Assembly: GCA_910579175.1 (NCBI GenBank)
Contig: CAJTTB010000015.1
Location: forward strand, 1 to 64,000
Direction of reading: 5' to 3'
From: an uncultured Oscillospiraceae bacterium
Lineage (GTDB): Bacteria; Bacillota; Clostridia; Oscillospirales; Ruminococcaceae
Length of the DNA stretch: 64,000 bases
Below, one piece after another: positions 50,297 to 59,921 of the stretch; the first letter of the stretch is position 1, and each line of letters opens with the position of its first letter. A model generated the notes under the pieces. The model saw only the letters and a list, made by a program, of their open reading frames with translations. It was not told where the DNA came from and did not search any database. Position numbers and translations under genes: made by a program.

Positions 50297-51237
50297 TATT
50301 CTGGAAAAGATGTTTCTTTGATAAATTTTAAATCTTCTAAATGATAAGGAGTATGTTGATAAACAATATTAATCCAATTTTTAAACAGTAAATTTGCATG
50401 TCCTCTCCAGACGAATGGTGGACGCTGTGAGGGGTCATCATTGGGAAAATAATGATAGGGAAGTTCAATATCCAGCCCTTTTTGTTTATCTCGAAAGTAT
50501 TCTTCAGCAAGCGTTCTGCGATCGTATTCCGCATGACCACACACAAAAAACTTTCTGCCGTCTTTTGCTGCAATGATATTTGCGCCAGAGATATCAGAAT
50601 AAGATAAAATACGCAGTTGAGAGTGGGCAATTACAGCGTCTTCGTCAATGGTAGTATGTCTGGAATGAGGTACATAAAAGAGTTCATCAAATCCCCGAAC
50701 AAGTAGGTGATTGGGATCCGTAATATGATGTGGAAAGATTCCAAACATCTTTTTTGATAAAGGGATTTTTTTGATGCCATAGTGATGATATAATCCGGCT
50801 TGGGCACCCCAACAAATATGTAGTGTAGCATAGACATGGGTTTTGGACCATTCAAAAATGGTGGTCAGTTCTTTCCAGTAATCTACCTGTTCAAATGGAA
50901 TTTGTTCCACTGGGGCGCCAGTGACAATGAGACCATCGTAATATTGGTCTTGAATTTCGGAAAATGTTTTATAAAATTTAAATAGGTGTTCTGCATTGGT
51001 ATTTTTAGAGACATGGGTAGCCATTTGTAATAATTCAATGTCCAATTGAAGTGGCGTATTTCCCAAAAGACGCAGCAATTGATTTTCTGTTTCAATTTTT
51101 TTGGGCATTAAATTGAGAATCATAATTTTAAGTGGACGAATGTCCTGATGTTCTGCGCGTTCTTGTGTGATTAAATAAATGTTTTCCTGTTCTAGTAGGT
51201 TTTTGGCTGGTAGGTCATTCGGGATATAAATAGGCAT
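50296..51237 (-). CDS. metA: MetA-type homoserine O-acyltransferase, probably acetyl-CoA specific
   Basis: A 313-residue MetA: MPIYIPNDLPA start, catalytic C142 in HICWGAQAG, and the HSRHTT and GHAEYD motifs with the histidine/glutamate partners. The residue corresponding to E. coli G111 is E111 (TGAPVEQIPFE), which in this family marks acetyl-CoA rather than succinyl-CoA use, so homoserine O-acetyltransferase is the likely activity, the first step of methionine synthesis. GGGAGGAAA precedes the ATG at 51237; an in-frame extension to 51285 has no support. No SAM riboswitch or T-box is visible upstream. Confidence 0.93.
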   Translation of the reverse strand: MPIYIPNDLPAKNLLEQENIYLITQERAEHQDIRPLKIMILNLMPKKIETENQLLRLLGNTPLQLDIELLQMATHVSKNTNAEHLFKFYKTFSEIQDQYYDGLIVTGAPVEQIPFEQVDYWKELTTIFEWSKTHVYATLHICWGAQAGLYHHYGIKKIPLSKKMFGIFPHHITDPNHLLVRGFDELFYVPHSRHTTIDEDAVIAHSQLRILSYSDISGANIIAAKDGRKFFVCGHAEYDRRTLAEEYFRDKQKGLDIELPYHYFPNDDPSQRPPFVWRGHANLLFKNWINIVYQHTPYHLEDLKFIKETSFPE

Positions 51238-51405
51238 GATGGTTTCCTCCCAATGGAAATAAAAGTCAATCTGTAATGGTATCAAAAAATATCCTTTTTA
51301 CGATTTTATATTTTTTAGGTAACAGATTTTTAAAATGAATTTGTTTTTCATTATAGCAAAATCTGATTTGATTTGCAAATGATGTTTGAAATGAATGAGT
51401 TATGA

Positions 51406-51434
51406 TTGCATACTTTATAAATTCATGATATGAT
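51406..51434 (+). promoter_or_regulatory. Consensus promoter with no gene behind it
   Basis: TTGCAT (51406-51411), 17 bases, TATGAT (51429-51434). No ORF longer than 14 codons follows before a terminator at 51507, so it probably drives a small RNA. Confidence 0.65.
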
Positions 51435-51440
51435 AAGAAA

Positions 51441-51534
51441 TATTATGGTGAGAAAGGTATTTTGCTCTTTGTTGTTAGAGGTCGATGACTTTTGATAAAG
51501 TTATGTATTGGGCGAAAATCGCCCAATTGTTTTT
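51441..51534 (+). ncRNA. Candidate small RNA of about 94 nt
   Basis: Between the promoter at 51406-51434 and the terminator ATTGGGCG-AAAAT-CGCCCAAT followed by TGTTTTTA (51507-51534) lies a compact unit. It includes a 14-codon frame (ATG 51445, MVRKVFCSLLLEVDDF) without a proper ribosome binding site. The end meets the stop codon of the convergent 62-residue gene, so the RNA could pair with that gene's 3' end. Class unknown. Confidence 0.5.
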
Positions 51535-51721
51535 ATCTCATCATATAAGAAAGATTTTCCATAATTCCGCCAACTGTTTTTAAGGCTTTTCCAGTGTTTC
51601 TTTTGATGGATTTTACAGTTACTTGTTTGTGTTTAGAATGGTTGGAAAGCATATATGCGGCAGTTCCAATCACTGCCCCAGTTGCAAGTCCTGTAAATAC
51701 TGGATTCATTGATCTTTTCAT
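51533..51721 (-). CDS. Small membrane-anchored protein, YtxH/DUF3918-like
   Basis: 62 residues: MKRSMNPVFTGLATGAVIGTAAYMLS forms a basic start plus a glycine-rich membrane segment, followed by a basic region (KRNTGKALKTVGGIMENL) that resembles short YtxH/DUF3918-like proteins of Firmicutes. Function unknown; such proteins often belong to general stress or envelope regulons. AAAAGGAG lies 8 bases before the ATG, which supports the call. Confidence 0.72.
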   Translation of the reverse strand: MKRSMNPVFTGLATGAVIGTAAYMLSNHSKHKQVTVKSIKRNTGKALKTVGGIMENLSYMMR

Positions 51722-52136
51722 AAAAATTACTCCTTTTTAGTTATCATTATTTTAAATAGAAGATGTATTGTTAGTGTATGTAGAAAATAGTCAAATAAAT
51801 CTGCCAGTTTCGGAAAAAAAGGAAAAATTTTCTAAAATTTTAATAGCGATAACGATTTGCTATCTGTAAAGGATGAGAGAAATATCATCTTTCTCAATTT
51901 AAAGCAGAAACTTATCCATACAACAATTTTTTTGATACAAGTGCATTCTCATCAGAAATACATCTATTTCACTACAAAGACTGTGGGTACCGATTGGATG
52001 ATGACAAGATAAAAGCAGGTATAAGATAAGGAGAAAAATCAAAAGTATAAGCCATTGCTACGACTGAGCGGTTACAAATCTGTCTGTTTTCGGTTGTGAG
52101 CAATTGATAACCGATGTGGAAAGGAAAGATAAATAT
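51722..52136. other. Intergenic region before the pyridoxamine kinase gene
   Basis: AT-rich. A short GAGAAA/TTTCTC hairpin lies near 51879-51897 without a U-run. I see no ORF with a ribosome binding site and no recognised riboswitch. Promoters for the 62-residue gene and the kinase gene should be here. Confidence 0.5.
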
Positions 52137-53000
52137 ATGAGAAAACGCCCAGCAAGAGTCGCTGCAATACATGATTTATCCGGTTTTGGAAGATGTTCTT
52201 TGAGTGTGATTATTCCCATTTTATCCGTGATGGGAATCCAGCCTGTACCCCTGCCAACGGCAGTATTGTCCACCCATACAGGTGGATTTCAAAATGTAGT
52301 ATTTCGTGATTTAAGTGATTTTGTAGAACCTGCTTTAAAACAGTACCAGTCAGAACATCTGGGATTTGAATCCGTTTATACAGGCTTTTTGAGTTCTGAA
52401 CAGCAAATTGATCATTGTTTGGATTTTATTCGCGCATATCCCAAGGCATTGACCATTGTAGACCCTGTTATGGGTGACCATGGAAAGCGATATAAGACTT
52501 ATACCATTTCTTTATGCAAGCGTATGAAAGAGCTTGTAAAGGAAGCGGATTTTATTACCCCAAATCCGACTGAAATGAGTTTGTTATTGGAAGAGGAATA
52601 TGACCCCAGACCGATGACCCATCAGGAATTGAAAACAAAGCTGTTAAAACTCAGTGATATGGGTCCTTCTACAGTGGTGGTAACAGGGGTGGAACTTGCA
52701 GATATGACAATTAACAATGTGGGTTATGACCGAGAAAGAAATTCATTTTGGCGGGTAAAATGCAGCTATGTTCCTGTATCCTATCCGGGAACAGGAGATG
52801 TATTTTGTAGTATTGTGGTGGGCTCTATTTTAAAGGGGGATAGTCTTCCCATTGCAATGGAGCGGGCAACACGTTTTTTGGAATTGGCAATTAAAAGAAC
52901 CTTTAGTTATGGAACAGATACCCGTTATGGAGTGATGTTAGAACCTTCTTTGCCATGGTTGTGTCAAGAGCAGGTATTGGACAAATATGAAATTTTATAA
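52137..53000 (+). CDS. Pyridoxamine/pyridoxal kinase
   Basis: A 287-residue ribokinase-fold enzyme of the PdxY/PdxK branch: HDLSGFGRCSLSVIIPILS at the N terminus, STHTGGFQN for substrate binding, TIVDPVMGDHG, NPTEMSLLL, and the catalytic anion-hole motif PGTGDVFCS with its aspartate. It phosphorylates the alcohol group of vitamin B6 forms in the salvage route to pyridoxal phosphate. GGAAAGG precedes the ATG. Monocistronic, closed by a terminator. Confidence 0.93.
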   Translation: MRKRPARVAAIHDLSGFGRCSLSVIIPILSVMGIQPVPLPTAVLSTHTGGFQNVVFRDLSDFVEPALKQYQSEHLGFESVYTGFLSSEQQIDHCLDFIRAYPKALTIVDPVMGDHGKRYKTYTISLCKRMKELVKEADFITPNPTEMSLLLEEEYDPRPMTHQELKTKLLKLSDMGPSTVVVTGVELADMTINNVGYDRERNSFWRVKCSYVPVSYPGTGDVFCSIVVGSILKGDSLPIAMERATRFLELAIKRTFSYGTDTRYGVMLEPSLPWLCQEQVLDKYEIL

Positions 53001-53036
53001 ACAAAGCTGTTGTAATCATTACAACAGCTTTGTTTT
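53001..53036 (+). terminator. Rho-independent terminator after the pyridoxamine kinase gene
   Basis: AAAGCTGTTGTAAT pairs with ATTACAACAGCTTT over 14 bp and runs into TGTTTT. Confidence 0.9.
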
Positions 53037-53199
53037 ATCAATTGTTTCAGTTGTCCTCTTTTTTAAAAACGGATTATTTAACATATTTTAAATTCTTTTG
53101 GTATTCTATTAAAATTATCTGATAAATACACATTACAGGCAATAAACAAATGACTTATAATAAAATATATCAAATTACTTGAAATTTATGGAGGTTATT

Positions 53200-53616
53200 A
53201 TGAAATATTATAAAAAAGCAAAAGAAATGATGGATATGAATGCCACAGAGTTTATTGGCGGTGTTTCGGAAAGTGAAGTAGAAAATGCAATGAAAGCATT
53301 GTCTGTTATTTTTTCTGAGAGTTATAAGGCGTTTTTAGTTGATTTTGGCGGTGGTGACGCTGGTGGAGAAGTTATCTTTGGCATCACAAATCATCAGGAA
53401 GATGATATTGTGATAATTACACAAGAAGAACGCAGTGTAGGATTGCCTAAAAATCTGGTTGTTATCGGGTTTTGGTCTAATGCTTTCATCTGTCTGGATA
53501 CGAGTGAAATGAAAAGTGGAGAATGTCCTGTTGTTGAGGTGAATGATGGCGAAATAGAAGTCATTGCAGATACTTTTGGAAAATTTTTATATGAGTATCT
53601 TGATGAGGAATCATAA
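53200..53616 (+). CDS. SMI1/KNR4 (SUKH)-family protein
   Basis: A 138-residue protein with the SUKH fold pattern: GGVSESEVENAMKALSVIFSESYKAFLVDFGGGDAGG near the start (the LP..Y..FL..FGGG signature region) and a C-terminal helix FGKFLYEYLDEE. SUKH proteins are mostly immunity proteins of contact-dependent or polymorphic toxin systems, but many are stand-alone and of unknown role. No toxin gene is adjacent. GGAGG precedes the ATG at 53200. It is followed by a broken membrane protein frame that overlaps its stop. Confidence 0.85.
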   Translation: MKYYKKAKEMMDMNATEFIGGVSESEVENAMKALSVIFSESYKAFLVDFGGGDAGGEVIFGITNHQEDDIVIITQEERSVGLPKNLVVIGFWSNAFICLDTSEMKSGECPVVEVNDGEIEVIADTFGKFLYEYLDEES

Positions 53617-53874
53617 AACTTCTGAGTTGAAAAATAGTGAGGTAAATGCAGTTTTTACAATGATAGGTATCAATATACCTTGTCTTTTTGGATTTTCTAT
53701 CATAGAAACACTTTTGGGAAAAGGAAAGTTCTAAATGGCTTAACATGTTTGACAGTAGATAATTTGATTATTTTATACTTTGTTGTTTCAGTTAGATATA
53801 TAGAAAACGATAATTATTTTTTGATTTATCGTATTTTGGTGATTTTATGGTTGATTTATGATATAATACAATAA
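53603..53874 (+). pseudogene. Possible frameshifted three-helix membrane protein
   Basis: An ATG at 53603, inside the end of the SUKH gene, opens a frame with a membrane segment (FTMIGINIPCLFGF) that stops at 53734. Another frame continues from KVLNGLTCLTVDNLIIL through two more hydrophobic segments to 53874. Joining the frames near 53722 gives a plausible three-helix protein coupled to the SUKH gene. No family is recognised, and AT-rich DNA easily produces hydrophobic frames, so confidence is low. Confidence 0.3.
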
Positions 53875-53957
53875 AATGGCTAAATGTTGTTTGCTTATAA
53901 ATACCATTAAAAAAGTGATGTGGAAAATACAATCAAGAGAATAAAGGAGATTTGTTC

Positions 53958-56900
53958 ATGAACCAACCGATTACCATTACAGGAAATTATAATCAAACAG
54001 TGCATTATTTTATCTGTCAAAACAATTTGCCGCTGATACAAGATTTATGGATACAATCTCATGAACCAATAGAATATACAAATGTGAAAGTGATTGTTCA
54101 GTCTGAACCTGAATTTTTTCAGCCTTGGACGACTTATCTTCCAAAGTTAGAACCTCAAACCCCAACACATATACAACAAATACCACTGAATTTATCCACC
54201 GAATTTTTATCTGGATTGGATAGGAGAATGGTTGGAACCATTACAGTATTGGTCATGGTGCAAGGGCAACTGAAAGCAAAGCAGGTCTTTCCTGTGACAC
54301 TGCTTGCTTATCAGGAATGGGGTGGTATGAGTGTGATACCAGAAAGCATTACTTGTTTTGTACTTCCAGCTCATGAGACTGTAACGATGTTGACAGAACA
54401 GGCAAAGCAGATTTTAAAACAGTGGGGCGGCACCGGTTTTTATGGCTATCAAAGTCATCAACCAAGCGATGTCTATTATCAAATGGCGGCTATCTATCAG
54501 GTATTACAAGCCAAAGAATTTGAATATCAAACACCGCAGGCAAATTTTGAACAAGCTGGTCAAATGGTACAACCGCCAGATAAAGTGCTTGAGAAGCAGT
54601 TGGGCAACTGTTTTGACTTAACATTACTCTATGCGGGATGTTTGGAGGCATTGGGACTTCATCCAATCATTATCTGGATGCAAAACCATGTGTTTATTGG
54701 ATGTTGGGTAAGAGATATGTGCTTTTCATCTGCTGTTCAGGATGATTATCAGTTGTTGAGATCAAAGGTGGGAACAGACATTTATTTGGTAGAGACGACT
54801 GTATGTGTGACCGGAGATGAAAATTATACATTTGAAGAAGCAGTGGAGTTGGGAAGCCGGAATTTAGATGCACAAAAACGCTTTCGATATATAGTAGATG
54901 TTTTTCAAAGTAGGCAATTGGGGATTCAGCCGCTGCCATTTAGAAAACAGACCCCTTCTGGCTATGTGTTGGAGTGGAGTGATCAGTCAAATTACAGTTT
55001 GCAAACACAAGAGGTATTGGATGCTTTTTATGGAGAGTTAGAACACATCGATCGTCTTGCCACTTGGTCAGAACAATTGTTAAGTCAAAAAGTACAAGGG
55101 CAATTTATCTGTTTACAGGAGGATTCCAATCACATTCCATTGGAAGTACAGGATTGTAATAGATTGGCAACGCAGTTGCTTTCCAAAACAGCACTACACC
55201 TAATTTCACAACAAGATAATACGACTTCAGTTAAAAAATCGCCAAAACCGTTGGTTGTATTATTGGGTCAAGACCAAATGCAACAGCAACTTTTTTTGAC
55301 CCATCAAACATTGCTCCGAACATTAGAACAAACTGGAAGCAGCAATTTGGTATTGACATTGGGTTTTCTACGTTGGTCAGAACAAAAGCAGAGTACCTTA
55401 TACACAGCGCCTTTGTTGTTCTTTCCTGTAAAGTTGGTTCGCAAACAGATGCAAAATTGTTATCAGATTCGATTTTATGCGGAAAAACCCATTGCAAATA
55501 CCGTGTTAGAAGCGCTTTTGATGCAGCGTTTTCGATTGGATATCAGCATTTATCGAGAACAGCTCTTTGCGCAGAAAAAATTTGATGTCAATCGTTATTT
55601 GGAACAGATTGGTCAGATGATCGTCAAAAAGAGACATTGGTCAGTAGAAGGAAAAGCAATGCTGCATTTTATGCCAATTGATCGATTGATACTTTGGAAT
55701 GATTTACAGGAACAAAAAAATTTAATGGTTGATTATCCCTTATTACAGAATTTGATTTCTGGAAAACAGATAAAACCTATGGAAGAATTGCCAATAGAGG
55801 AGAAACCACTATATTCACCTACTATGATGTTGCCGTTGCCAGCGGATCAGATTCAGCGCAATGCTATTTTTCAGGCAACGCAGGGGAATAGCTTTGTTAT
55901 CAATGCACTGGCAGGGACCGAGAAGATTAAGACAATTACAAATATCATTGCCAACCTCATGTACCACGGAAAGACAGTACTATATATTTCTCCCAATCTA
56001 GAATCATTGGAAAAAATGCAATCTCAACTGACCACAGCGCATTTAAATCTATTTGCACTGTCTTATTATGGAGATCGTGCAAATCAGGCAGCTATGCTGT
56101 TTCAACTGCAAAAAATCATAGAGTTTAAACAGCATTCTGGAGATGATTTTTTAGTAGAGTTCAATAATCCATCTTTGTTAGAACAACAATGGCAGGAATT
56201 ATCTGTTGACTATTATAAAAAACAGTGGTTTGGATTTTCCCTCTATGAAGTTTTGGTAGAGCTTGAGCATTATCGCGGTGCAAAAGAGGTCATTTCCTTT
56301 ACAGAACAACAGATTGCGGATTTGACTATGGGACGTTATAGTCAATGGCGCAGTTTAATTAGACAATTGACAACAGCCGGAAGGGATTGCGGGGGAGTTT
56401 GTGATCATCCGTTGCGAGAATTCCGTATTTATGAAACTCATGTAGACTTACAAAAAAATTTATCTGCGCAATTAAAACAGTATTTACAAAATTTTACCCG
56501 CTTTAAAATTGCCTTTGGAAATTTATCCAATGCACTGGGCATTGCCGATATTGAGGATATGGCGCAAATACGAGGCATTGTAACGCTGTGTGAACTGTTG
56601 GGAGAGGTACAGCCAATACCGGCAAAACTCTTGACTGCGAAAGATACCCTTGTGATAGCACCCATTATTTCAGAACTCTGTAAAAAGGGAAAAGACAGAG
56701 ATTTTTTAGAAACAGAAATTTTAAAGGTATTTGAAGAAAGAGTTTTTCGATTTGATGAAAAATCAGCATACCAACAGTGGGAAAAAGCACAGGCAAGTTG
56801 GGCAGTAGTGAAATGGGTTCGCAAACACAAGGTTTGGAAATTGGTGCGTGAGTATGCTTTGGACCCAGATCACTTTCGCAAAGATGATGTATTTTTGCAA

Positions 56901-59900
56901 TTGAGTGCTTTGGTAGAGTATCGAACAATTCAGGAATTAATACAAAATAAGAAATTGGAAGAGTATTTTGGATCCTATTGGAATCAGGGCAGACCAGATT
57001 GGGATGAAATACAAGATGTCTATCAACAGGCATTGGAGGTGCGTCAATCCGTAGAGGGAATTTATTTAGATGACCACCATAAAAAGCAGATGTTAGAACA
57101 TTTATCCCCTTTATTACAACAGGGAAGCAATGTATTTCGTACAATGGTTCAGGCGTTTCGTGCTATGGAGCAAAGCCAGACACAGTTGGGTATGCTCACA
57201 GGAATTGATCTTGGGATATTTTCACAAGCGGGACAGACCTTATTACAGATTCAACAGATGGCAGAACGTTGGAGCACACATCTAGAACAACTCAACCGTT
57301 GGATTGCCTATTGTGCTTGTCGTAAACAATTGGTTGAATATGATTTGCTACAAGTTTTGGAAGTGTATGAAAAAGGATTTCCAGATGATGAATTGTTACA
57401 AGCATTTCATTGGGGATTTTTCTCCGCCTGTAAAGATTTTATAGAAAAGCAGTACCCACAAGCCTTTTTATTAAAGGGAGAGCAGTTTATACAACAGATA
57501 GAACAATTAAAACAGCTACAAAAGCAGTTTGAGGGATACAGCCGTCAACAGATTGTTTTAAAACTTTCTACTGGAATTTCAGCGATTCCAGAGTTTTCTC
57601 AATTGCAGCAGGATTTAGAGGAATCCAAAGCAAGTCGCGAAACATTTATACAATATGCGGCTTATTTGCAAAGATTATGGCCATGTATGTTGATGACACC
57701 AGTATCAGCAGTACAATCTCTTGCAGTAGAATATCCAAAATTTGATTGTGTGATATTAGATGATGCCAATCAATTGGAAATCACAAAGGGAATCAATATG
57801 CTTATGCGTGCAAAGCAAGCAATTGTAATTGGGGATTGTATACAGACAACCAAATGGGAGAACACATCAGCGGTAGAGGATTGCAATATCAAACAAAAGC
57901 CAGAATATAGCGTATTGGAAGAATGTATGTCCATATCGATTCCACAGTACCAACTTTCTGTTGGCTGTTGTCTGCAACAGGAGGATATTATGGCGTTTAG
58001 TAATCAATATTATTACCAAAATGCCTTGTTGACATTTCCTGCCTTTGAGAAGGAAAAAATGAGTATAAATTATCTTTTCTTAAAGGGATATTATGATGGC
58101 AATGGAAAAAATACAGTAGAGGCAAGAACCATTGTCAGAGAAATTGTAAATTTGCTCAAGCAGCCAGAAGAACAGCCAATTAGTATTGGTGTTGTAACCG
58201 TTACGGAGGAACAAAGAGACTGGATTTTGCAACTACTGAATGAGAATTTCCAAAAAGATGCCATGTTAGAGTTGGCTGATAAAAGGTTATTAAAACCGAT
58301 TTCTGTGGATAGCTTGGATAGTTTGCGTCCCAATGAGTTTGATTATGTATTCTTTTCCGTGGTTTATGGAACAGACCAAATGGGAAGAGAAGCGCTTTAT
58401 TTTGGTACATTGAGTAAAAAAGATGGTTGGAAAAAACTAAACTTAGCTTTGGCAAAAGCGAGAAGAGCTTGGAAAATTGTTTCTATTTTGCACCCAAAAC
58501 AAATTTTATTGTTTCGGTATCATGCAAGGGGTGTTGCGGATTTAAAAGCGCTGTTGGAATTTTGTCAGGCACATCAAAATGAAATACCCCCTTATGTTGC
58601 GCCAATACAGGTAAATGCTGCGATTGAGATTGTTGCAGATCGAATAAAACAGTTGGGGTATTCTGTAAAGACAAATGTGGGGCTACACCGACAAAGGGTG
58701 GATATTGCAATTATGCACCCAGAAAAAACAGATTGTTATCTATTGGGAATTTTATTGGACAACCAAGATTTTGAGACCATGCAGTCAGCGGCAGATGGAA
58801 TGTTATTAAAGGCTTCTATCTTGGAAAGATTGGGTTGGAAATTGCACTTTTTGTGGATGATAGACTGGTGGAATGACAGCCAAGCGGAATTGGAAAAAAT
58901 AAAACAATGGATTGCTTTGGCATTGGAGGAAGAAACACAACCAAAACCATATCAAAAGGCGGTGACTGCTATCAGGAGATGGGATGAATGGGAAGAGATG
59001 AAAGAAGAACCTGAAGAATTCGATCAATCTTTGTCATCAAAAGAAATGATAGCTGAAGCAGTGAAATTGGTTTCAAAGTCTGCTCCGCTTCCAAAGAGAA
59101 AACCTGCACTTTATCGTCAACCATTGCGCCCAGCTTATCGTCAGGGAAATAGGATACAACAACCGGAGAGATTGATAGAGGTTGAAGATGTAGAAATTCA
59201 ACCAACTAAGAAAGAAAAACAAACTATACATCAGACTGATATCAAGGAGATCATTTCTCAACTGGCAACCGGAAAAACAGGGAAAAAAGTTACAACAACT
59301 TCTAAAAAGCAATCTAGCGACCAAAAGTCAAAAAATAAGAAGATAAAAGCAGTTGCTTATCAAGCCTATCAACAGCCTTCTACCGTGACTGGTGCAGATG
59401 CGTTTTGTAATCCGGAATACAACGAAGCATTGTTACAACAAATAGAAGAAATTATTAAGCTAGAAGCACCCATCAGTCAAACACTACTGAATAAACGTCT
59501 GTTATCCAGTTGGAAAATTACACGCAGTGGAGCTCGTTTGACCCGTCGTTTAGAGGAATTGTATCAGATGAGATTTTGGAATCAAACACAAGAAGATACC
59601 AATGCATTTTATTGGAGATCTCCTACAGAAGCGGGGTCATTTGCATTGGTGCGCACAGCACAGAATACCAAAGACCGCAGGGAATGGAATGATATTTCAC
59701 AAATAGAAATTCGCAATGCCATTGATTATCTCATCATTTCAAAAAAGATGATAGAAGAAGAGGAAATAATCAAAGAAGCTTGTAAATTATTTGGATATGC
59801 TAGACCAAATGAACAACACAAGGCACAGATCGAACAGGTGATAAAACAACAAATCAAAGAAAAACATTGGAAGAGAAGTCGAAAGAAAATTGAAATCATC

Positions 59901-59906
59901 GATTAA
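53958..59906 (+). CDS. Giant DUF4011/SF1-helicase/nuclease/DUF3320-type protein with degenerate motifs
   Basis: 1982 residues. The N-terminal third (about 150-310) contains a transglutaminase-like segment with C218 (LGNCFDLTLLYAGC) and H244 (QNHVFIGCW). A split SF1 helicase core follows: the Walker A position reads ALAGTEKIKT at 650-659 instead of GPPGTGKSQT, Walker B reads LDDANQ at 1267-1272 instead of FDEASQ, and motif V/VI are altered. A Vsr/RAP-like nuclease (about 1555-1650) keeps D in RVDIAIMHP but has GILLDN where active relatives have GIECDG (L1599 for the catalytic Glu). Two DUF3320-like repeats end the protein (about 1815-1975). Relatives occur in defence contexts. The ORF is intact, so a non-enzymatic role is likely. 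ATG follows AAAGGAGA. Confidence 0.75.
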   Translation: MNQPITITGNYNQTVHYFICQNNLPLIQDLWIQSHEPIEYTNVKVIVQSEPEFFQPWTTYLPKLEPQTPTHIQQIPLNLSTEFLSGLDRRMVGTITVLVMVQGQLKAKQVFPVTLLAYQEWGGMSVIPESITCFVLPAHETVTMLTEQAKQILKQWGGTGFYGYQSHQPSDVYYQMAAIYQVLQAKEFEYQTPQANFEQAGQMVQPPDKVLEKQLGNCFDLTLLYAGCLEALGLHPIIIWMQNHVFIGCWVRDMCFSSAVQDDYQLLRSKVGTDIYLVETTVCVTGDENYTFEEAVELGSRNLDAQKRFRYIVDVFQSRQLGIQPLPFRKQTPSGYVLEWSDQSNYSLQTQEVLDAFYGELEHIDRLATWSEQLLSQKVQGQFICLQEDSNHIPLEVQDCNRLATQLLSKTALHLISQQDNTTSVKKSPKPLVVLLGQDQMQQQLFLTHQTLLRTLEQTGSSNLVLTLGFLRWSEQKQSTLYTAPLLFFPVKLVRKQMQNCYQIRFYAEKPIANTVLEALLMQRFRLDISIYREQLFAQKKFDVNRYLEQIGQMIVKKRHWSVEGKAMLHFMPIDRLILWNDLQEQKNLMVDYPLLQNLISGKQIKPMEELPIEEKPLYSPTMMLPLPADQIQRNAIFQATQGNSFVINALAGTEKIKTITNIIANLMYHGKTVLYISPNLESLEKMQSQLTTAHLNLFALSYYGDRANQAAMLFQLQKIIEFKQHSGDDFLVEFNNPSLLEQQWQELSVDYYKKQWFGFSLYEVLVELEHYRGAKEVISFTEQQIADLTMGRYSQWRSLIRQLTTAGRDCGGVCDHPLREFRIYETHVDLQKNLSAQLKQYLQNFTRFKIAFGNLSNALGIADIEDMAQIRGIVTLCELLGEVQPIPAKLLTAKDTLVIAPIISELCKKGKDRDFLETEILKVFEERVFRFDEKSAYQQWEKAQASWAVVKWVRKHKVWKLVREYALDPDHFRKDDVFLQLSALVEYRTIQELIQNKKLEEYFGSYWNQGRPDWDEIQDVYQQALEVRQSVEGIYLDDHHKKQMLEHLSPLLQQGSNVFRTMVQAFRAMEQSQTQLGMLTGIDLGIFSQAGQTLLQIQQMAERWSTHLEQLNRWIAYCACRKQLVEYDLLQVLEVYEKGFPDDELLQAFHWGFFSACKDFIEKQYPQAFLLKGEQFIQQIEQLKQLQKQFEGYSRQQIVLKLSTGISAIPEFSQLQQDLEESKASRETFIQYAAYLQRLWPCMLMTPVSAVQSLAVEYPKFDCVILDDANQLEITKGINMLMRAKQAIVIGDCIQTTKWENTSAVEDCNIKQKPEYSVLEECMSISIPQYQLSVGCCLQQEDIMAFSNQYYYQNALLTFPAFEKEKMSINYLFLKGYYDGNGKNTVEARTIVREIVNLLKQPEEQPISIGVVTVTEEQRDWILQLLNENFQKDAMLELADKRLLKPISVDSLDSLRPNEFDYVFFSVVYGTDQMGREALYFGTLSKKDGWKKLNLALAKARRAWKIVSILHPKQILLFRYHARGVADLKALLEFCQAHQNEIPPYVAPIQVNAAIEIVADRIKQLGYSVKTNVGLHRQRVDIAIMHPEKTDCYLLGILLDNQDFETMQSAADGMLLKASILERLGWKLHFLWMIDWWNDSQAELEKIKQWIALALEEETQPKPYQKAVTAIRRWDEWEEMKEEPEEFDQSLSSKEMIAEAVKLVSKSAPLPKRKPALYRQPLRPAYRQGNRIQQPERLIEVEDVEIQPTKKEKQTIHQTDIKEIISQLATGKTGKKVTTTSKKQSSDQKSKNKKIKAVAYQAYQQPSTVTGADAFCNPEYNEALLQQIEEIIKLEAPISQTLLNKRLLSSWKITRSGARLTRRLEELYQMRFWNQTQEDTNAFYWRSPTEAGSFALVRTAQNTKDRREWNDISQIEIRNAIDYLIISKKMIEEEEIIKEACKLFGYARPNEQHKAQIEQVIKQQIKEKHWKRSRKKIEIID

Positions 59907-59921
59907 AGGGGGATTTTACCA

